Both the position numbers and the translations under genes were made by a program. 64,000 nucleotides of DNA from Flavobacterium sp. Root935 (GTDB lineage: Bacteria > Bacteroidota > Bacteroidia > Flavobacteriales > Flavobacteriaceae): contig NZ_LMJL01000012.1 of NCBI RefSeq assembly GCF_001429295.1, positions 1,144,949 to 1,208,948 of the forward strand. Direction: 5' to 3'. Shown piece by piece: positions 13,848 to 22,420 of the stretch (position 1 is its first letter; each line of letters opens with the position of its first letter). The notes under the pieces are model-generated. The model saw only the letters and a program-made list of their open reading frames with translations. It was not told the DNA's origin and searched no databases.

Positions 13848-14324
13848 ATGTTTCAGAAAATTACTCTTATTACACTTATAATAGCTTTTGTTTCCTGCCA
13901 GAAAAAAGAAACCGTTGAGAAAGACAAAATCAAAATAGCAGATTGGTTAATTGGAAATTGGGAAAACACAACTCCTGACGGTGTATTATCTGAAAATTGG
14001 CAAAAATTAAACGACAGTACTTTCAGCGCATCTTCTTATTTCATAAAAGGAAAAGATACTCTACATTTTGAAACTATTGTTTTAGCGCAATTAGGAGAAA
14101 CTTTAACGTATAAAGCAACTGTAAAAGGACAAAATAACGATCAGCCTGTTTTCTTCCCTTCTACTTCAGAATCAGAGAAACAATTGGTTTTCGAAAATCC
14201 GAAACACGATTATCCTCAAAAAATCACTTATACAAAAGGCGCAAATAATATTTTAACTGCTGAAATTTCTGGAAAATTGAATGGGAAGCCTAGTTCTGAA
14301 AAGTTTGTTATGACGAAGAAGTAA
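13848..14324 (+). CDS. DUF6265-like lipoprotein, first of a tandem pair, 158 aa
   Basis: Lipoprotein signal peptide with lipobox (LIIAFVSCQKK). The mature domain opens with ADWLIGNWENTTPDGVLSENW and closes with VFENPKHDYPQKITY and GKLNGKPSSEKFVMTKK, the layout of the DUF6265 family (a small beta-rich, lipocalin-like fold). It is probably membrane-anchored and faces the periplasm. The next gene encodes a clear paralogue with the same W-IG-W and FENPKHDxPxKI landmarks, so the two arose by tandem duplication. Ligand and role are unknown. The upstream region is filled with repeats, so the promoter is uncertain; a near-match TACTTTAG lies at about 13818-13825. Confidence 0.75.
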   Translation: MFQKITLITLIIAFVSCQKKETVEKDKIKIADWLIGNWENTTPDGVLSENWQKLNDSTFSASSYFIKGKDTLHFETIVLAQLGETLTYKATVKGQNNDQPVFFPSTSESEKQLVFENPKHDYPQKITYTKGANNILTAEISGKLNGKPSSEKFVMTKK

Positions 14325-14415
14325 TTTTACGCACTGACTTATTAGAATTTTAGAAGTAAAACGTTTAAATCCAAAATATTAATTTGATTGATTAAAACAA
14401 AAATCATAATGTATC

Positions 14416-14919
14416 ATGAAACTAAACAGCATTTTATTTCCATTAATAGTAGTTTTAGGAATTTTCTCTTCCTGCAAAAAAGAAACCAAAACAGAAGCTC
14501 CTATAAAAACCTACCCTAAACTTGCAAAAGCAGAATGGTTTATTGGAGAATGGGGAAATAAATCGGCTGAAGGTGAACTTACCGAACGCTGGAAAAAAGA
14601 AAATGATTCGGTTTATCTAGGTGAATCATATTTTGTTGTCGGGCAAAACGACACTGTTTTTGCAGAGCATGTTCGTTTAGTAGAAGCGAATGGTAAACTG
14701 GCTTATATTGTAACGGTTCCTGGACAAAATAAGGAATTACCGGTAAGTTTTGAAATGACCTCAGCAACAGATAATCAAATAACTTTTGAAAACCCTAAAC
14801 ATGATTTTCCCAATAAAATTATTTATAATCTCGTAGAAAAAGATTCATTAATTGCAGAAATTTCGGGGATAAAAAACGGCAAACCCAATACCGAGAGATT
14901 TGTTATGAAGAAACGCTAA
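14416..14919 (+). CDS. DUF6265-like lipoprotein, second of a tandem pair, 167 aa
   Basis: Lipoprotein signal (VLGIFSSCKKETK) followed by the same domain as the preceding gene: AEWFIGEWGNKSAEGELTERW near the start, then FENPKHDFPNKIIY and KNGKPNTERFVMKKR at the end. The two proteins differ mainly in the middle. The 91-bp gap and shared strand suggest cotranscription. The pair may have diverged in ligand. No ligand-binding residue can be named. After the stop comes a copy of the CTTAGAACCTCAG repeat shared with the converging MFS gene. Confidence 0.75.
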   Translation: MKLNSILFPLIVVLGIFSSCKKETKTEAPIKTYPKLAKAEWFIGEWGNKSAEGELTERWKKENDSVYLGESYFVVGQNDTVFAEHVRLVEANGKLAYIVTVPGQNKELPVSFEMTSATDNQITFENPKHDFPNKIIYNLVEKDSLIAEISGIKNGKPNTERFVMKKR

Positions 14920-14922
14920 AAA

Positions 14923-14960
14923 AACTTAGAACCTCAGCATCTTAGCGCCTCAGCACCTTA
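14923..14960 (+). repeat. Dispersed CCTCAGAACCTTAG-type repeat
   Basis: ACTTAGAACCTCAGCATC followed by TTAGCGCCTCAGCACCTTA, in the 48-bp gap between converging genes. Same family as 3199-3283. Confidence 0.65.
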
Positions 14961-14967
14961 AAAAAAT

Positions 14968-16128
14968 CTACTCATTCTCCCCAATCTTATTCACCATAAA
15001 AATCATCAGGATTCCTAAAAGTGCCATAATAAGAAAAGCCCATTTCATACTTAAATATTCGGAGATAAAACCAACCATTGGCGGAACCAATAAAAAACCA
15101 AGATAACCAATTGTAGATATAGAAGTTAAGGCAGAACCACTGCTTAATTTAGATGATCTTCCTGCAATACTAAATACTAGCGGAACCACGCAGGAAACGC
15201 CAAATCCGATTAAAACGTAGCCAAAAATAGTTGGATATGCATACGGAAGTACAAAACAGATTCCGAAACCTATTGTAATTAATATACCGCTGTACATGAG
15301 GATTTTTTTAGTTCCAAATTTCATTACCCCATAATCACCAAATATACGTCCTAAGGTTACTGCAGATGCGAAAAATACAAATGCTGCACTGGTTAATTTT
15401 GGAGAAGCTTTTAAGATATTTTCGAAGTAAATTCCGCTCCAATCGTACATCGTATTTTCGCAAGCCATAGAAACAAAACAAATTAAGGCAAACTTAATTA
15501 AGTTTTTTTCAGGCATTGAGAAGAACTTCTTTTTAACGGGAACAGGTTCATTATGAATACTCATTGGATAAAAACAAGCCGTCAGCGCCAGCATGAAAAC
15601 GCTCACTCCTAATAAATGATGCGATGGCGCAATTTTCTGTGTTACCATTACATATCCTAAACCAGCTCCAGAAAAAACGGCAATACTCCAAACTGCATGA
15701 AAACGAGTAATAATAGATTTTGGATATAATTTCTGTACTTCAAGCGACTGCGCATTAATCGATAAATTGAAAATATTTCGAGAGGCTCCAAAAATCAAAA
15801 GCACTATAACCAGCTGCCATACAAATGCAACTAAACCTGGTAAAGACAATACAATATTGAACATGATAGCTCCTAAAAGCATAATGTAACGGCTGCTGTA
15901 TTTATTTAAAAGTTTTCCGGTGAAAGGCATTGTCAGCATTAAACCAATCGGAAAAGCAAATAAAACCGCTCCAAATTGTGCTTCCGATAAATGCAACTGT
16001 GCTTGTATATGCGGAATTCTTGAGACCCAAGAAGAATATCCAAAACCAGAAAGAAAAAAGAAAACAGTATTAGCTATACGGTATCCTCTTGGTGTATTTT
16101 GAATTTTTTTGAAGAAAGATAAAATCAT
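14968..16128 (-). CDS. MFS transporter, YbjJ-like, 386 aa
   Basis: Twelve hydrophobic helices in two halves with the usual cytoplasmic loop around residues 190-210. The first helix region (ANTVFFFLSGFGYSSWVSRIPHIQAQL) and MPFTGKLLNKYSSRYIMLLGA match the MFS loop 2-3 signature in modified form, as in the YbjJ-type subgroup. It is an inner-membrane secondary transporter; the substrate is unknown (these are often sugar or drug/metabolite exporters). It converges on the DUF6265 pair and is divergent from the TonB receptor at 16380. A TAATTTTG element at 16148-16155 on the minus strand, followed by CAGTCTG, is its likely -7. Confidence 0.85.
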   Translation of the reverse strand: MILSFFKKIQNTPRGYRIANTVFFFLSGFGYSSWVSRIPHIQAQLHLSEAQFGAVLFAFPIGLMLTMPFTGKLLNKYSSRYIMLLGAIMFNIVLSLPGLVAFVWQLVIVLLIFGASRNIFNLSINAQSLEVQKLYPKSIITRFHAVWSIAVFSGAGLGYVMVTQKIAPSHHLLGVSVFMLALTACFYPMSIHNEPVPVKKKFFSMPEKNLIKFALICFVSMACENTMYDWSGIYFENILKASPKLTSAAFVFFASAVTLGRIFGDYGVMKFGTKKILMYSGILITIGFGICFVLPYAYPTIFGYVLIGFGVSCVVPLVFSIAGRSSKLSSGSALTSISTIGYLGFLLVPPMVGFISEYLSMKWAFLIMALLGILMIFMVNKIGENE

Positions 16129-16147
16129 GAAGTCATTTTTCAGACTG

Positions 16148-16155
16148 CAAAATTA
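16148..16155 (-). promoter_or_regulatory. -7 element of the MFS gene
   Basis: TAATTTTG followed by CAGTC on the minus strand, about 20 bp before the start codon; identical over 13 bases to the element before prfA. Confidence 0.55.
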
Positions 16156-16294
16156 AGGCTTTTCAAACAAATTATTGGTTGTTTTAGCTTTAATAAATAC
16201 ATACAATTTTCAGTTTTTATTTTAAAAAAATTAAAGACTTTTCTTCGCTTTAAAACTTATTGCATTAAAAAACTAAAATGAACTTCAATATTAT

Positions 16295-16324
16295 TTGTTA
16301 AAAAAACAATAATCTCTACATTTG
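16295..16324 (+). promoter_or_regulatory. Promoter of the first TonB receptor
   Basis: TTG at 16295-16297, then 19 bp, then TACATTTG at 16317-16324: an almost ideal Bacteroidota sigma-A promoter (TTG-N19-TAnnTTTG). The leader to the ATG at 16380 would be about 50 nt and includes the palindrome at 16336-16350. Confidence 0.75.
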
Positions 16325-16335
16325 CACTGTTTTTA

Positions 16336-16350
16336 TTTATTCTAAATAAA
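16336..16350. promoter_or_regulatory. Candidate iron-regulator operator
   Basis: TTTATTCTAAATAAA is a perfect inverted repeat (6+3+6) lying 11 bp past the -7 element, so a bound protein would block early transcription. Very similar sites precede the other two genes of this uptake region (18931-18943 and 19937-19955). Confidence 0.5.
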
Positions 16351-16379
16351 ATTTAATTACAAACCAATTTTAAAAACCA

Positions 16380-18701
16380 ATGAAATATTTTAACCCGAAG
16401 ACATCACGTTTTCTATTGGCAATTAGTTTTGTCTTTTCGTTCTTTATCATGTCTGCCCAGCAAAATGGAAAAGTTAAAGGCACTATCACAACTTCAGATG
16501 GTGAACAGGCAGCGGGAGTCAATATCATCTTAAAAAACTCAAAATACTGGACCGTTTCTGATGAAAATGGAAACTTTGAATTCAACAGAGTAAAGCCAGG
16601 CAGCTATATTTTACAAGTGTCCTTAACAGGTTATGAAACTTCAGAAAGAGAAGTAATTGTTTCAGAAAGTGAAACCGCAGCTGTGGATTTGCAGTTAAAA
16701 GTTTCAAATAAAGAACTTAAAGAAGTTGTGGTAAATAGTAAAAAAAGCATTTTATCTAAAAAAACAGACTATGTTGCCAGAATGCCATTGACAAATCTTG
16801 AGAACCCACAGGTTTACAGTGTTATTCAGAAAGAACTTTTACAGGAACAAATTGCTGTAGATATTAAAAGCGCAGTTCAAAATTCGCCTGGTGTTGTTTC
16901 TATCAGCTTTCCTTCTGGAGGCGTTGGGGTAATTTTTAGAGGTTTTTCTACAGGAGTTAATGCAAGAAACGGAATGGAAACAGCTTCCGGCCGTTCTTCT
17001 GTTGATCTTGGTAACGTAGAGCGTATCGAAATCATGAAAGGCCCTTCTGGAACTTTATTTGGTTCGTCTGTTTCTTCATTTGGAGGGGTTGTAAACCTTG
17101 TTACGAAAAAACCTTTTGAAACTACCGCTGCCGAAGTATCGTACACAACAGGAAGTTTCAATTTAAACCGTCTTACAGCAGATGTGAATACGCCGCTAAA
17201 TCAAGATAAAACAGTTCTATTCAGAATTAATCTTGCTGTAAATAGAGAGAAGAGTTTTCTGGATTATGGTTTTAACAATACTCTTCTTTTTGCACCGAGT
17301 CTTACTTATAAAGCTTCTGAAAAACTGACTTTTAATTTTGATGCAGAACTTTATAACGTTAACAATACAAGACGTACTTACAATACGTATGCAGCAACTT
17401 CTGGAATTACAAATCCGAACGATTTGAAAATCGATTATAAAAAATCGATGTTTCATGATGATAACGATGCGAAATCAACTGCAACCAAATTTTTCGCTCA
17501 GGCCGAATATGAAATATCAGAAAACTGGAAATCTACAACGGTTTTTTCATTTGTAGGAGAAGATGTGGAGCGCAGTTATCAGAGTTATGCTGTTTGGAGT
17601 TCTCCAACACAAACAGCAAGAAGAGTTGGTTTGTGGGGACCAATTTTTAATAACTATACCAACATTCAAGAAAATATCAACGGAAAATTTTCTACAGGAA
17701 GTATCAAACATAAATTCTTAACTGGTGTAAACTACCGCCTTTACAGCTCTAATTTCTCAGGTGGATCTACTTTTACGCTTGACAATATAGATGTAACAGC
17801 TCCTTTCTCACCAATTAGAAGAAAAGCAGTAGATGCAGGCCTTGTATTAACAACGTCACCAGTTGCAGATCAAAAAACTTTTAGTGTTTATGCCTGCGAT
17901 GTAGTAAATTTTACAGACAAACTTTCTGTAATGTTGAGCTTACGTTTGGATAATTTTGAACGTGCGAAAGTAGGAACTGTAGAAGGTTACAGCCAGACTG
18001 CTCTTTCTCCAAAATTAGGATTAGTGTATGAAGTTGTAAAAGATCAAGTTTCTGTATTTGGAAATTATATGAACGGTTTCCAAAATATGCAGCCGGTCAC
18101 GCAGCCAGATGCAACACAATTAGTTTTAGATCCAATTTATGCAGTTCAGTATGAAGGAGGAATTAAGGCTGATGCATTCAACAAAAAATTAAGCGGATCT
18201 GTAAGCTATTACAACATTACGATTGATAATGCTACAAGAACTGATGCTGCCGGTTTTACTGTACAAGATGGTAAGCAAGTTAGTAAAGGTGTAGATTTTG
18301 AATTAATGGCTACTCCATTTAATGGATTAAGTATTGTTTCGGGTTATGCTTACAATGATAACCGAATTGTAAAAGCTTCTGTTGCCGCAATTGAAGGAAA
18401 TAAAGCAACATCTTCTCCAGAAAATGTAGTTAACTTTTGGACAACTTATACTTTTCAAAATAAATTAAAAGGTTTAGGACTTGGTGCGGGTGCTAACTAT
18501 GTTGACAAAAATTATTTTACAGCCGAAAACACGTTTTATATGCCATCTTATACTGTTTACAATGCAACAGTATATTACGAAAAACCGTCATGGAGATTAG
18601 GTTTAAAGTTTAATAATTTAACCAATAAAAAATACTGGGATTTCTGGGGTTCATCGCAGGCACCAACCAGTATATTGGCAAATTTAACAGTCAAATTTTA
18701 A
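16380..18701 (+). CDS. TonB-dependent siderophore-type receptor, 773 aa
   Basis: An outer-membrane transporter driven by TonB. After the signal peptide (ending SAQQN) comes a carboxypeptidase-regulatory-like domain (GKVKGTITTSDGEQAAGVNI...YETSEREV, about 25-110), then a plug domain (VDIKSAVQNSPGVVSISF; RIEIMKGPSGTLFGSS) and a 22-strand barrel ending in NLTNKKYWDFWGSS...ANLTVKF, the classic siderophore-receptor C-terminus with terminal Phe. Length is normal. It is monocistronic, with its own promoter and a strong terminator at 18721-18750. The adjacent DUF4198 protein and second receptor imply an iron or metal acquisition region. The specific siderophore cannot be read from the sequence. Confidence 0.92.
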   Translation: MKYFNPKTSRFLLAISFVFSFFIMSAQQNGKVKGTITTSDGEQAAGVNIILKNSKYWTVSDENGNFEFNRVKPGSYILQVSLTGYETSEREVIVSESETAAVDLQLKVSNKELKEVVVNSKKSILSKKTDYVARMPLTNLENPQVYSVIQKELLQEQIAVDIKSAVQNSPGVVSISFPSGGVGVIFRGFSTGVNARNGMETASGRSSVDLGNVERIEIMKGPSGTLFGSSVSSFGGVVNLVTKKPFETTAAEVSYTTGSFNLNRLTADVNTPLNQDKTVLFRINLAVNREKSFLDYGFNNTLLFAPSLTYKASEKLTFNFDAELYNVNNTRRTYNTYAATSGITNPNDLKIDYKKSMFHDDNDAKSTATKFFAQAEYEISENWKSTTVFSFVGEDVERSYQSYAVWSSPTQTARRVGLWGPIFNNYTNIQENINGKFSTGSIKHKFLTGVNYRLYSSNFSGGSTFTLDNIDVTAPFSPIRRKAVDAGLVLTTSPVADQKTFSVYACDVVNFTDKLSVMLSLRLDNFERAKVGTVEGYSQTALSPKLGLVYEVVKDQVSVFGNYMNGFQNMQPVTQPDATQLVLDPIYAVQYEGGIKADAFNKKLSGSVSYYNITIDNATRTDAAGFTVQDGKQVSKGVDFELMATPFNGLSIVSGYAYNDNRIVKASVAAIEGNKATSSPENVVNFWTTYTFQNKLKGLGLGAGANYVDKNYFTAENTFYMPSYTVYNATVYYEKPSWRLGLKFNNLTNKKYWDFWGSSQAPTSILANLTVKF

Positions 18702-18720
18702 AAACCTGATATACTAAACC

Positions 18721-18750
18721 AGCGCCTCAATTGAATTGAGGCGCTTTTTA
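18721..18750 (+). terminator. Terminator of the first TonB receptor
   Basis: AGCGCCTCAATT and AATTGAGGCGCT form a perfect 12-bp inverted repeat around one G, followed by TTTTTAATT. Confidence 0.9.
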
Positions 18751-18930
18751 ATTATAATCTTTTCAGAATATCTCATCTGGCATTTAAAAAAACTCATTCT
18801 TAAATTCATGGCTTAGCTTATCTGGTCTAATTGACCTAGAAAATTCGTTTGAGTTTAAACAAGAATAATATTTACGACTAAAGATTATTTCAATGGGATT
18901 CTAGTTTTTTTTATGATTTTTTATTTTTAA

Positions 18931-18955
18931 TTATTCTAAATAAGAGTTATGTTTG
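18931..18955 (+). promoter_or_regulatory. Promoter with overlapping operator, DUF4198 gene
   Basis: TATGTTTG at 18948-18955 is an exact -7 match, 37 bp before the ATG. The palindrome TTATTCTAAATAA (18931-18943) lies directly upstream in the spacer, so a repressor there would occlude polymerase. Same palindrome core as 16336-16350. Confidence 0.55.
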
Positions 18956-18992
18956 TAAAAAATATCATTCTAATAATTTTAAACTTGATCTT

Positions 18993-19718
18993 ATGAAATC
19001 AAATACTTTAAAAACATTAACCTTTTTATTCCTAATGTTATTCGCAGCACCACAAATATTTGCTCACGCACTTTGGATCGAAACTAAAGCAACTGGAACA
19101 AAAGGAAAAGCTCAGGAAATCTCTGTTTACTTTGGAGAATTCTCTGATAATGACATTACAAAAGCAGATAAATGGTTTTCGGATTTAAAGGATTTCACTT
19201 TGATAGTAATTTCACCTTCAAAAAAAGAAACTAAACTTACTTCTAAAGCTTTGGACAATAAATATCAAGCATTCTTTACACCAGACGAAGATGGAGTTTA
19301 TACTATTGTAATGCAGCATACAGTAAAAGATGTTTATGGTACAATGAAGTTAGATTACAATTCAAGTGCAACTGTGGTAGTTGGAAACAAAGCTTCAGGA
19401 AACTATGCGACGGCAAACAAAAATCAAATTGGTTTATTTTCTGAAAATGCTGACGTTGCTAAAAAGAATGAAAAAGTAACTGGATTTGCTATCTATGATG
19501 GTGCCTCTGCAAAAGAAACAAAAATTAAAGTAATCGCTCCAAACGGATGGGAGAAAGAGTTATGGACAAATGATAAAGGAGAATTCTCTTTTACACCAAT
19601 CTGGTCTGGAAACTACATGGTAGAATATGCTCATACTGAAAAAGCTTCTGGAGATCATAATGGGAAAAAATACGACGAAATCTGGAAAATGGCTACTTAC
19701 CAAATTACAGTAAAATAA
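18993..19718 (+). CDS. DUF4198 domain exported protein, 241 aa
   Basis: Signal peptide ending in FAHALWIE; the conserved HALW immediately after cleavage is typical of DUF4198 proteins, in which the N-terminal His may bind metal. It is followed by two beta-sandwich-like halves (QEISVYFGEFSDNDITKADKW; then TGFAIYDGASAKETKIKVIAP and WSGNYMVEYAHTEK), the second resembling a carboxypeptidase-regulatory fold. It is periplasmic or surface-associated and commonly found beside TonB receptors for metals, as here on both sides. A terminator follows. The role in iron or metal delivery is inferred from context. Confidence 0.85.
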   Translation: MKSNTLKTLTFLFLMLFAAPQIFAHALWIETKATGTKGKAQEISVYFGEFSDNDITKADKWFSDLKDFTLIVISPSKKETKLTSKALDNKYQAFFTPDEDGVYTIVMQHTVKDVYGTMKLDYNSSATVVVGNKASGNYATANKNQIGLFSENADVAKKNEKVTGFAIYDGASAKETKIKVIAPNGWEKELWTNDKGEFSFTPIWSGNYMVEYAHTEKASGDHNGKKYDEIWKMATYQITVK

Positions 19719-19757
19719 TTCTAGAAAAATTCATTCTTAGATTAATTTCAATTCAAG

Positions 19758-19786
19758 AAACCTTGCTTAACGGCGAGGTTTTTTTT
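19758..19786 (+). terminator. Terminator of the DUF4198 gene
   Basis: AAACCTTGC/GCGAGGTTT stem (9 bp, one G-T) with a TTAACG loop, then a run of eight T's. Confidence 0.85.
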
Positions 19787-19916
19787 GTGTTTATAATTCG
19801 ATTAATACAAAATTAAAACATCATTGTAAAATTCTTAAGCTAATCTTAAGAAAAAAATAAGCAAAATTTAAGCAAGAAAATCACTTCTTAATTTCCTGTT
19901 AAAGATGCTGTCTCTT

Positions 19917-19924
19917 TATATTTG
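19917..19924 (+). promoter_or_regulatory. -7 element of the second TonB receptor
   Basis: TATATTTG followed by CATTCG, an exact TAnnTTTG match, 36 bp before the ATG at 19960. Confidence 0.6.
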
Positions 19925-19936
19925 CATTCGATAATT

Positions 19937-19955
19937 TTTATTGAATCTAAATAAA
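19937..19955. promoter_or_regulatory. Candidate iron-regulator operator, wider-spaced copy
   Basis: TTTATT-gaatcta-AATAAA: the same half-sites as at 16336-16350 but with a 7-bp centre, positioned in the leader just before the start codon. The ATCTAAATAAA half is nearly identical to the other two sites. Confidence 0.4.
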
Positions 19956-19959
19956 TACC

Positions 19960-22275
19960 ATGAAATATAATTTACTGTTAGCACTAGGATTATTGAGTTT
20001 TGCCTCTTACGGTCAAGATTATTCAAGTAACGAAACGACTTCTTCAATAACTGATACTGTAAAAAATAAAAAAGGACAAATTTTAAATGAAGTTGTAGTT
20101 ACTAAAAACAAGGAACCAAAACCTGTAACAGCAGTGCGCTCAGGATTAAAACCAATGGATAATCCGCAGACAATACAAGTTATAGGATCTGAAGTTATCG
20201 AACAGCAGCAAGCCATCAGATTAAGTGAGGTTTTAAAAAATGCTAATGGTGTATATGTAAGTTCATCTCGTGGTGGTGCTACAGAATCTTTTTACTCAAG
20301 AGGATATGATATGTCTAACAACAACATGTTTAAAAACGGATTCCGTTACAATTCTGGATCAATTCCAGATGTTTCTGGTTTAGACAAAGTAGAATTTCTT
20401 AAAGGAGGTTCTGCCCTATTATTTGGAAATGTAGCTCCTGGAGGAATCTTAAATTTGGTAACAAAAACTCCTCAATTTAAAAGTGGAGGAGAAATCTCAA
20501 TACAAATAGGAAGCTATGCATATTACAAACCAGCATTTGATTTTTATGGAGGTTTAACGAAATCAATCGCATTTAGAATTAATGGTTCTTACGAGAATTC
20601 AGAAAGCTTTAGAGATGTTGTAAAAAACGAACGTTTGTATATTAATCCATCTTTACTTTTTGTTATTAATCCAAAAACACAAATTACAGTTCAGGGAGAT
20701 TATTTAAGTGCAGACTGGACTCCAGATTTTGGAACTGGAATTATTGGAAAAGAAATTTTAGACTTGCCTCGCAATGCCTTCTACGGATCGCTTTGGTCAA
20801 ATGGTACAACTAAATCTTCAAGCGCTTCTGTGTTGTTAAGTCATGATTTCAATAAAAACTGGAAACTGAATTTCAACTCTTCTTTTCAAAATTATGACAG
20901 AGGAAGCTACTCTACAGCTCAATTGTCAAGTCTTGACACTTATCCAACTCCTGGTGACTGGAACAGAGGTTTAACAAAAAACAAAAACTTGGAACAAATT
21001 CTTGGAGATCAATTGAGTCTACAAGGAACTTTTAATACAGGATCTGTAAAACATCAAATCTTTACGGGTGTTGATTGGGAAAACTCATTCGCAACGGCAT
21101 ACACTTTTACATTTGATGAAAAGTATGTAGAAATTGGAAAAAAACCAGATGGTACACCAATTTATGGCCCAACACTTTATGATCATATAAATTTATTCAC
21201 TTTTGATCCTGCAGATCAAAGAATGGATATTCCAACATCAGACAGAGCAACTCAAATAGGAAAAACGGAAACCAATCGTTTCGGGGTTTATTTTCAGGAT
21301 TTAATTTCAATCACTAATAAATTCAAAGTTTTAGCAGGTCTAAGATGGTCTTGGCAGGAAGCAGAAGCTACTACTTACAAAGAAACATATGTAAATAATA
21401 AACAGACTGTAGCTCCGCAAGATGCAATACCAACTGTAGCTCCAAAACGCTTAGACAATGCATTTTCTCCGAAAATAGGAGTAGTTTATCAGCCACTTAA
21501 AGACATGTCTTTGTTTGCAAGTTATTCAAGCTCGTTTACGCCAAACACAGGCACAACAACCGATTTACAACCATTAGAAGCTTCAATTATCGATCAATAC
21601 GAAGCTGGTATTAAAAAAGATTTCTGGAATGGGGCTTTAAGCACAGGCGTGACCGTTTATCAAATTAACAACAGTAATTTAGCGCAAACTGCAGAATTTC
21701 AAGCAGACGGAACTACTCTAAATACAGACACAAACATAAAAACTTTAGGCGGGGGAACAAAAAGTAAAGGTGTAGAAATCGACATTACTGCAAGGCCAGT
21801 TGAAGGCTTAAGTGTTATTGCAGGCTATAGCTATAATGATATGCGCTATGTAAACACATCTGGAACAAACGGAAGTTTTGTTGAAGGGGATCGTGTTGCA
21901 AGAACTCCAATAAATACAGCAAATTTGAGTTTCTTCTATACATTACCTTCTGGAGCTTTAAAAGGCCTTTCTTTCGGTGCAATCGGAAATTATGTTGGAG
22001 ACCGTTTAGGTGGATGGAATGATGATTACGTTTGGACAGAAAACAAACCTTCAACAAATCCGAAGACCTATACTGTAACCATTAGAGACCGTGACATTCC
22101 GTTAGAAGGGTATGTTACAATTGATGCTTCTGTGGGATATACTTGGAACAAGTTCTCTATTCTTTGCAAATTATCGAACATTACAAACGAATTAAATTAT
22201 ACCGTTCACGAAAATTACAGTGTCAATCCTATTGCGCCGCGTCAGATAATGACTAGTTTACGTTATAAATTCTAA
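19960..22275 (+). CDS. TonB-dependent siderophore receptor, 771 aa
   Basis: Signal peptide (ending SYGQD), a short linker with a TonB-box-like ILNEVVVTKN, then the plug (DNPQTIQVIGSEVIEQQQAIRLSEVLKNANGV; KVEFLKGGSALLFGNVAPGGILNLVTK, the FhuA-type signature) and a barrel ending SNITNELNYTVHENYSVNPIAP...LRYKF. Unlike the receptor at 16380 it has no N-terminal carboxypeptidase-regulatory domain, so it is not a recent duplicate. It is probably a ferric-siderophore importer (FhuA/FcuA type). Own promoter and terminator (22320-22348). Third member of the shared-operator group. Confidence 0.92.
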   Translation: MKYNLLLALGLLSFASYGQDYSSNETTSSITDTVKNKKGQILNEVVVTKNKEPKPVTAVRSGLKPMDNPQTIQVIGSEVIEQQQAIRLSEVLKNANGVYVSSSRGGATESFYSRGYDMSNNNMFKNGFRYNSGSIPDVSGLDKVEFLKGGSALLFGNVAPGGILNLVTKTPQFKSGGEISIQIGSYAYYKPAFDFYGGLTKSIAFRINGSYENSESFRDVVKNERLYINPSLLFVINPKTQITVQGDYLSADWTPDFGTGIIGKEILDLPRNAFYGSLWSNGTTKSSSASVLLSHDFNKNWKLNFNSSFQNYDRGSYSTAQLSSLDTYPTPGDWNRGLTKNKNLEQILGDQLSLQGTFNTGSVKHQIFTGVDWENSFATAYTFTFDEKYVEIGKKPDGTPIYGPTLYDHINLFTFDPADQRMDIPTSDRATQIGKTETNRFGVYFQDLISITNKFKVLAGLRWSWQEAEATTYKETYVNNKQTVAPQDAIPTVAPKRLDNAFSPKIGVVYQPLKDMSLFASYSSSFTPNTGTTTDLQPLEASIIDQYEAGIKKDFWNGALSTGVTVYQINNSNLAQTAEFQADGTTLNTDTNIKTLGGGTKSKGVEIDITARPVEGLSVIAGYSYNDMRYVNTSGTNGSFVEGDRVARTPINTANLSFFYTLPSGALKGLSFGAIGNYVGDRLGGWNDDYVWTENKPSTNPKTYTVTIRDRDIPLEGYVTIDASVGYTWNKFSILCKLSNITNELNYTVHENYSVNPIAPRQIMTSLRYKF

Positions 22276-22319
22276 AATTTTTGAATTAGATTTCTCTTTT
22301 TGAGTTTTCGAGAATTTAG

Positions 22320-22348
22320 ACCTCATCTTACAAAAGGTGAGGTTTTTT
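22320..22348 (+). terminator. Terminator of the second TonB receptor
   Basis: ACCTCATCTT/AAGGTGAGGT stem (10 bp, one G-T), loop ACAA, then TTTTTT. Confidence 0.88.
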
Positions 22349-22379
22349 ATTTTGTTAAAAATGTGTCTTTATTTATAAG

Positions 22380-22387
22380 TACTTTTG
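22380..22387 (+). promoter_or_regulatory. Candidate -7 element for the permease gene
   Basis: TACTTTTG fits TAnnTTTG, 34 bp before the ATG at 22421; no clear TTG 19 bp upstream. Confidence 0.45.
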
Positions 22388-22420
22388 TCATCAAATACCA
22401 TTTAAATTTAAAATTCATAT

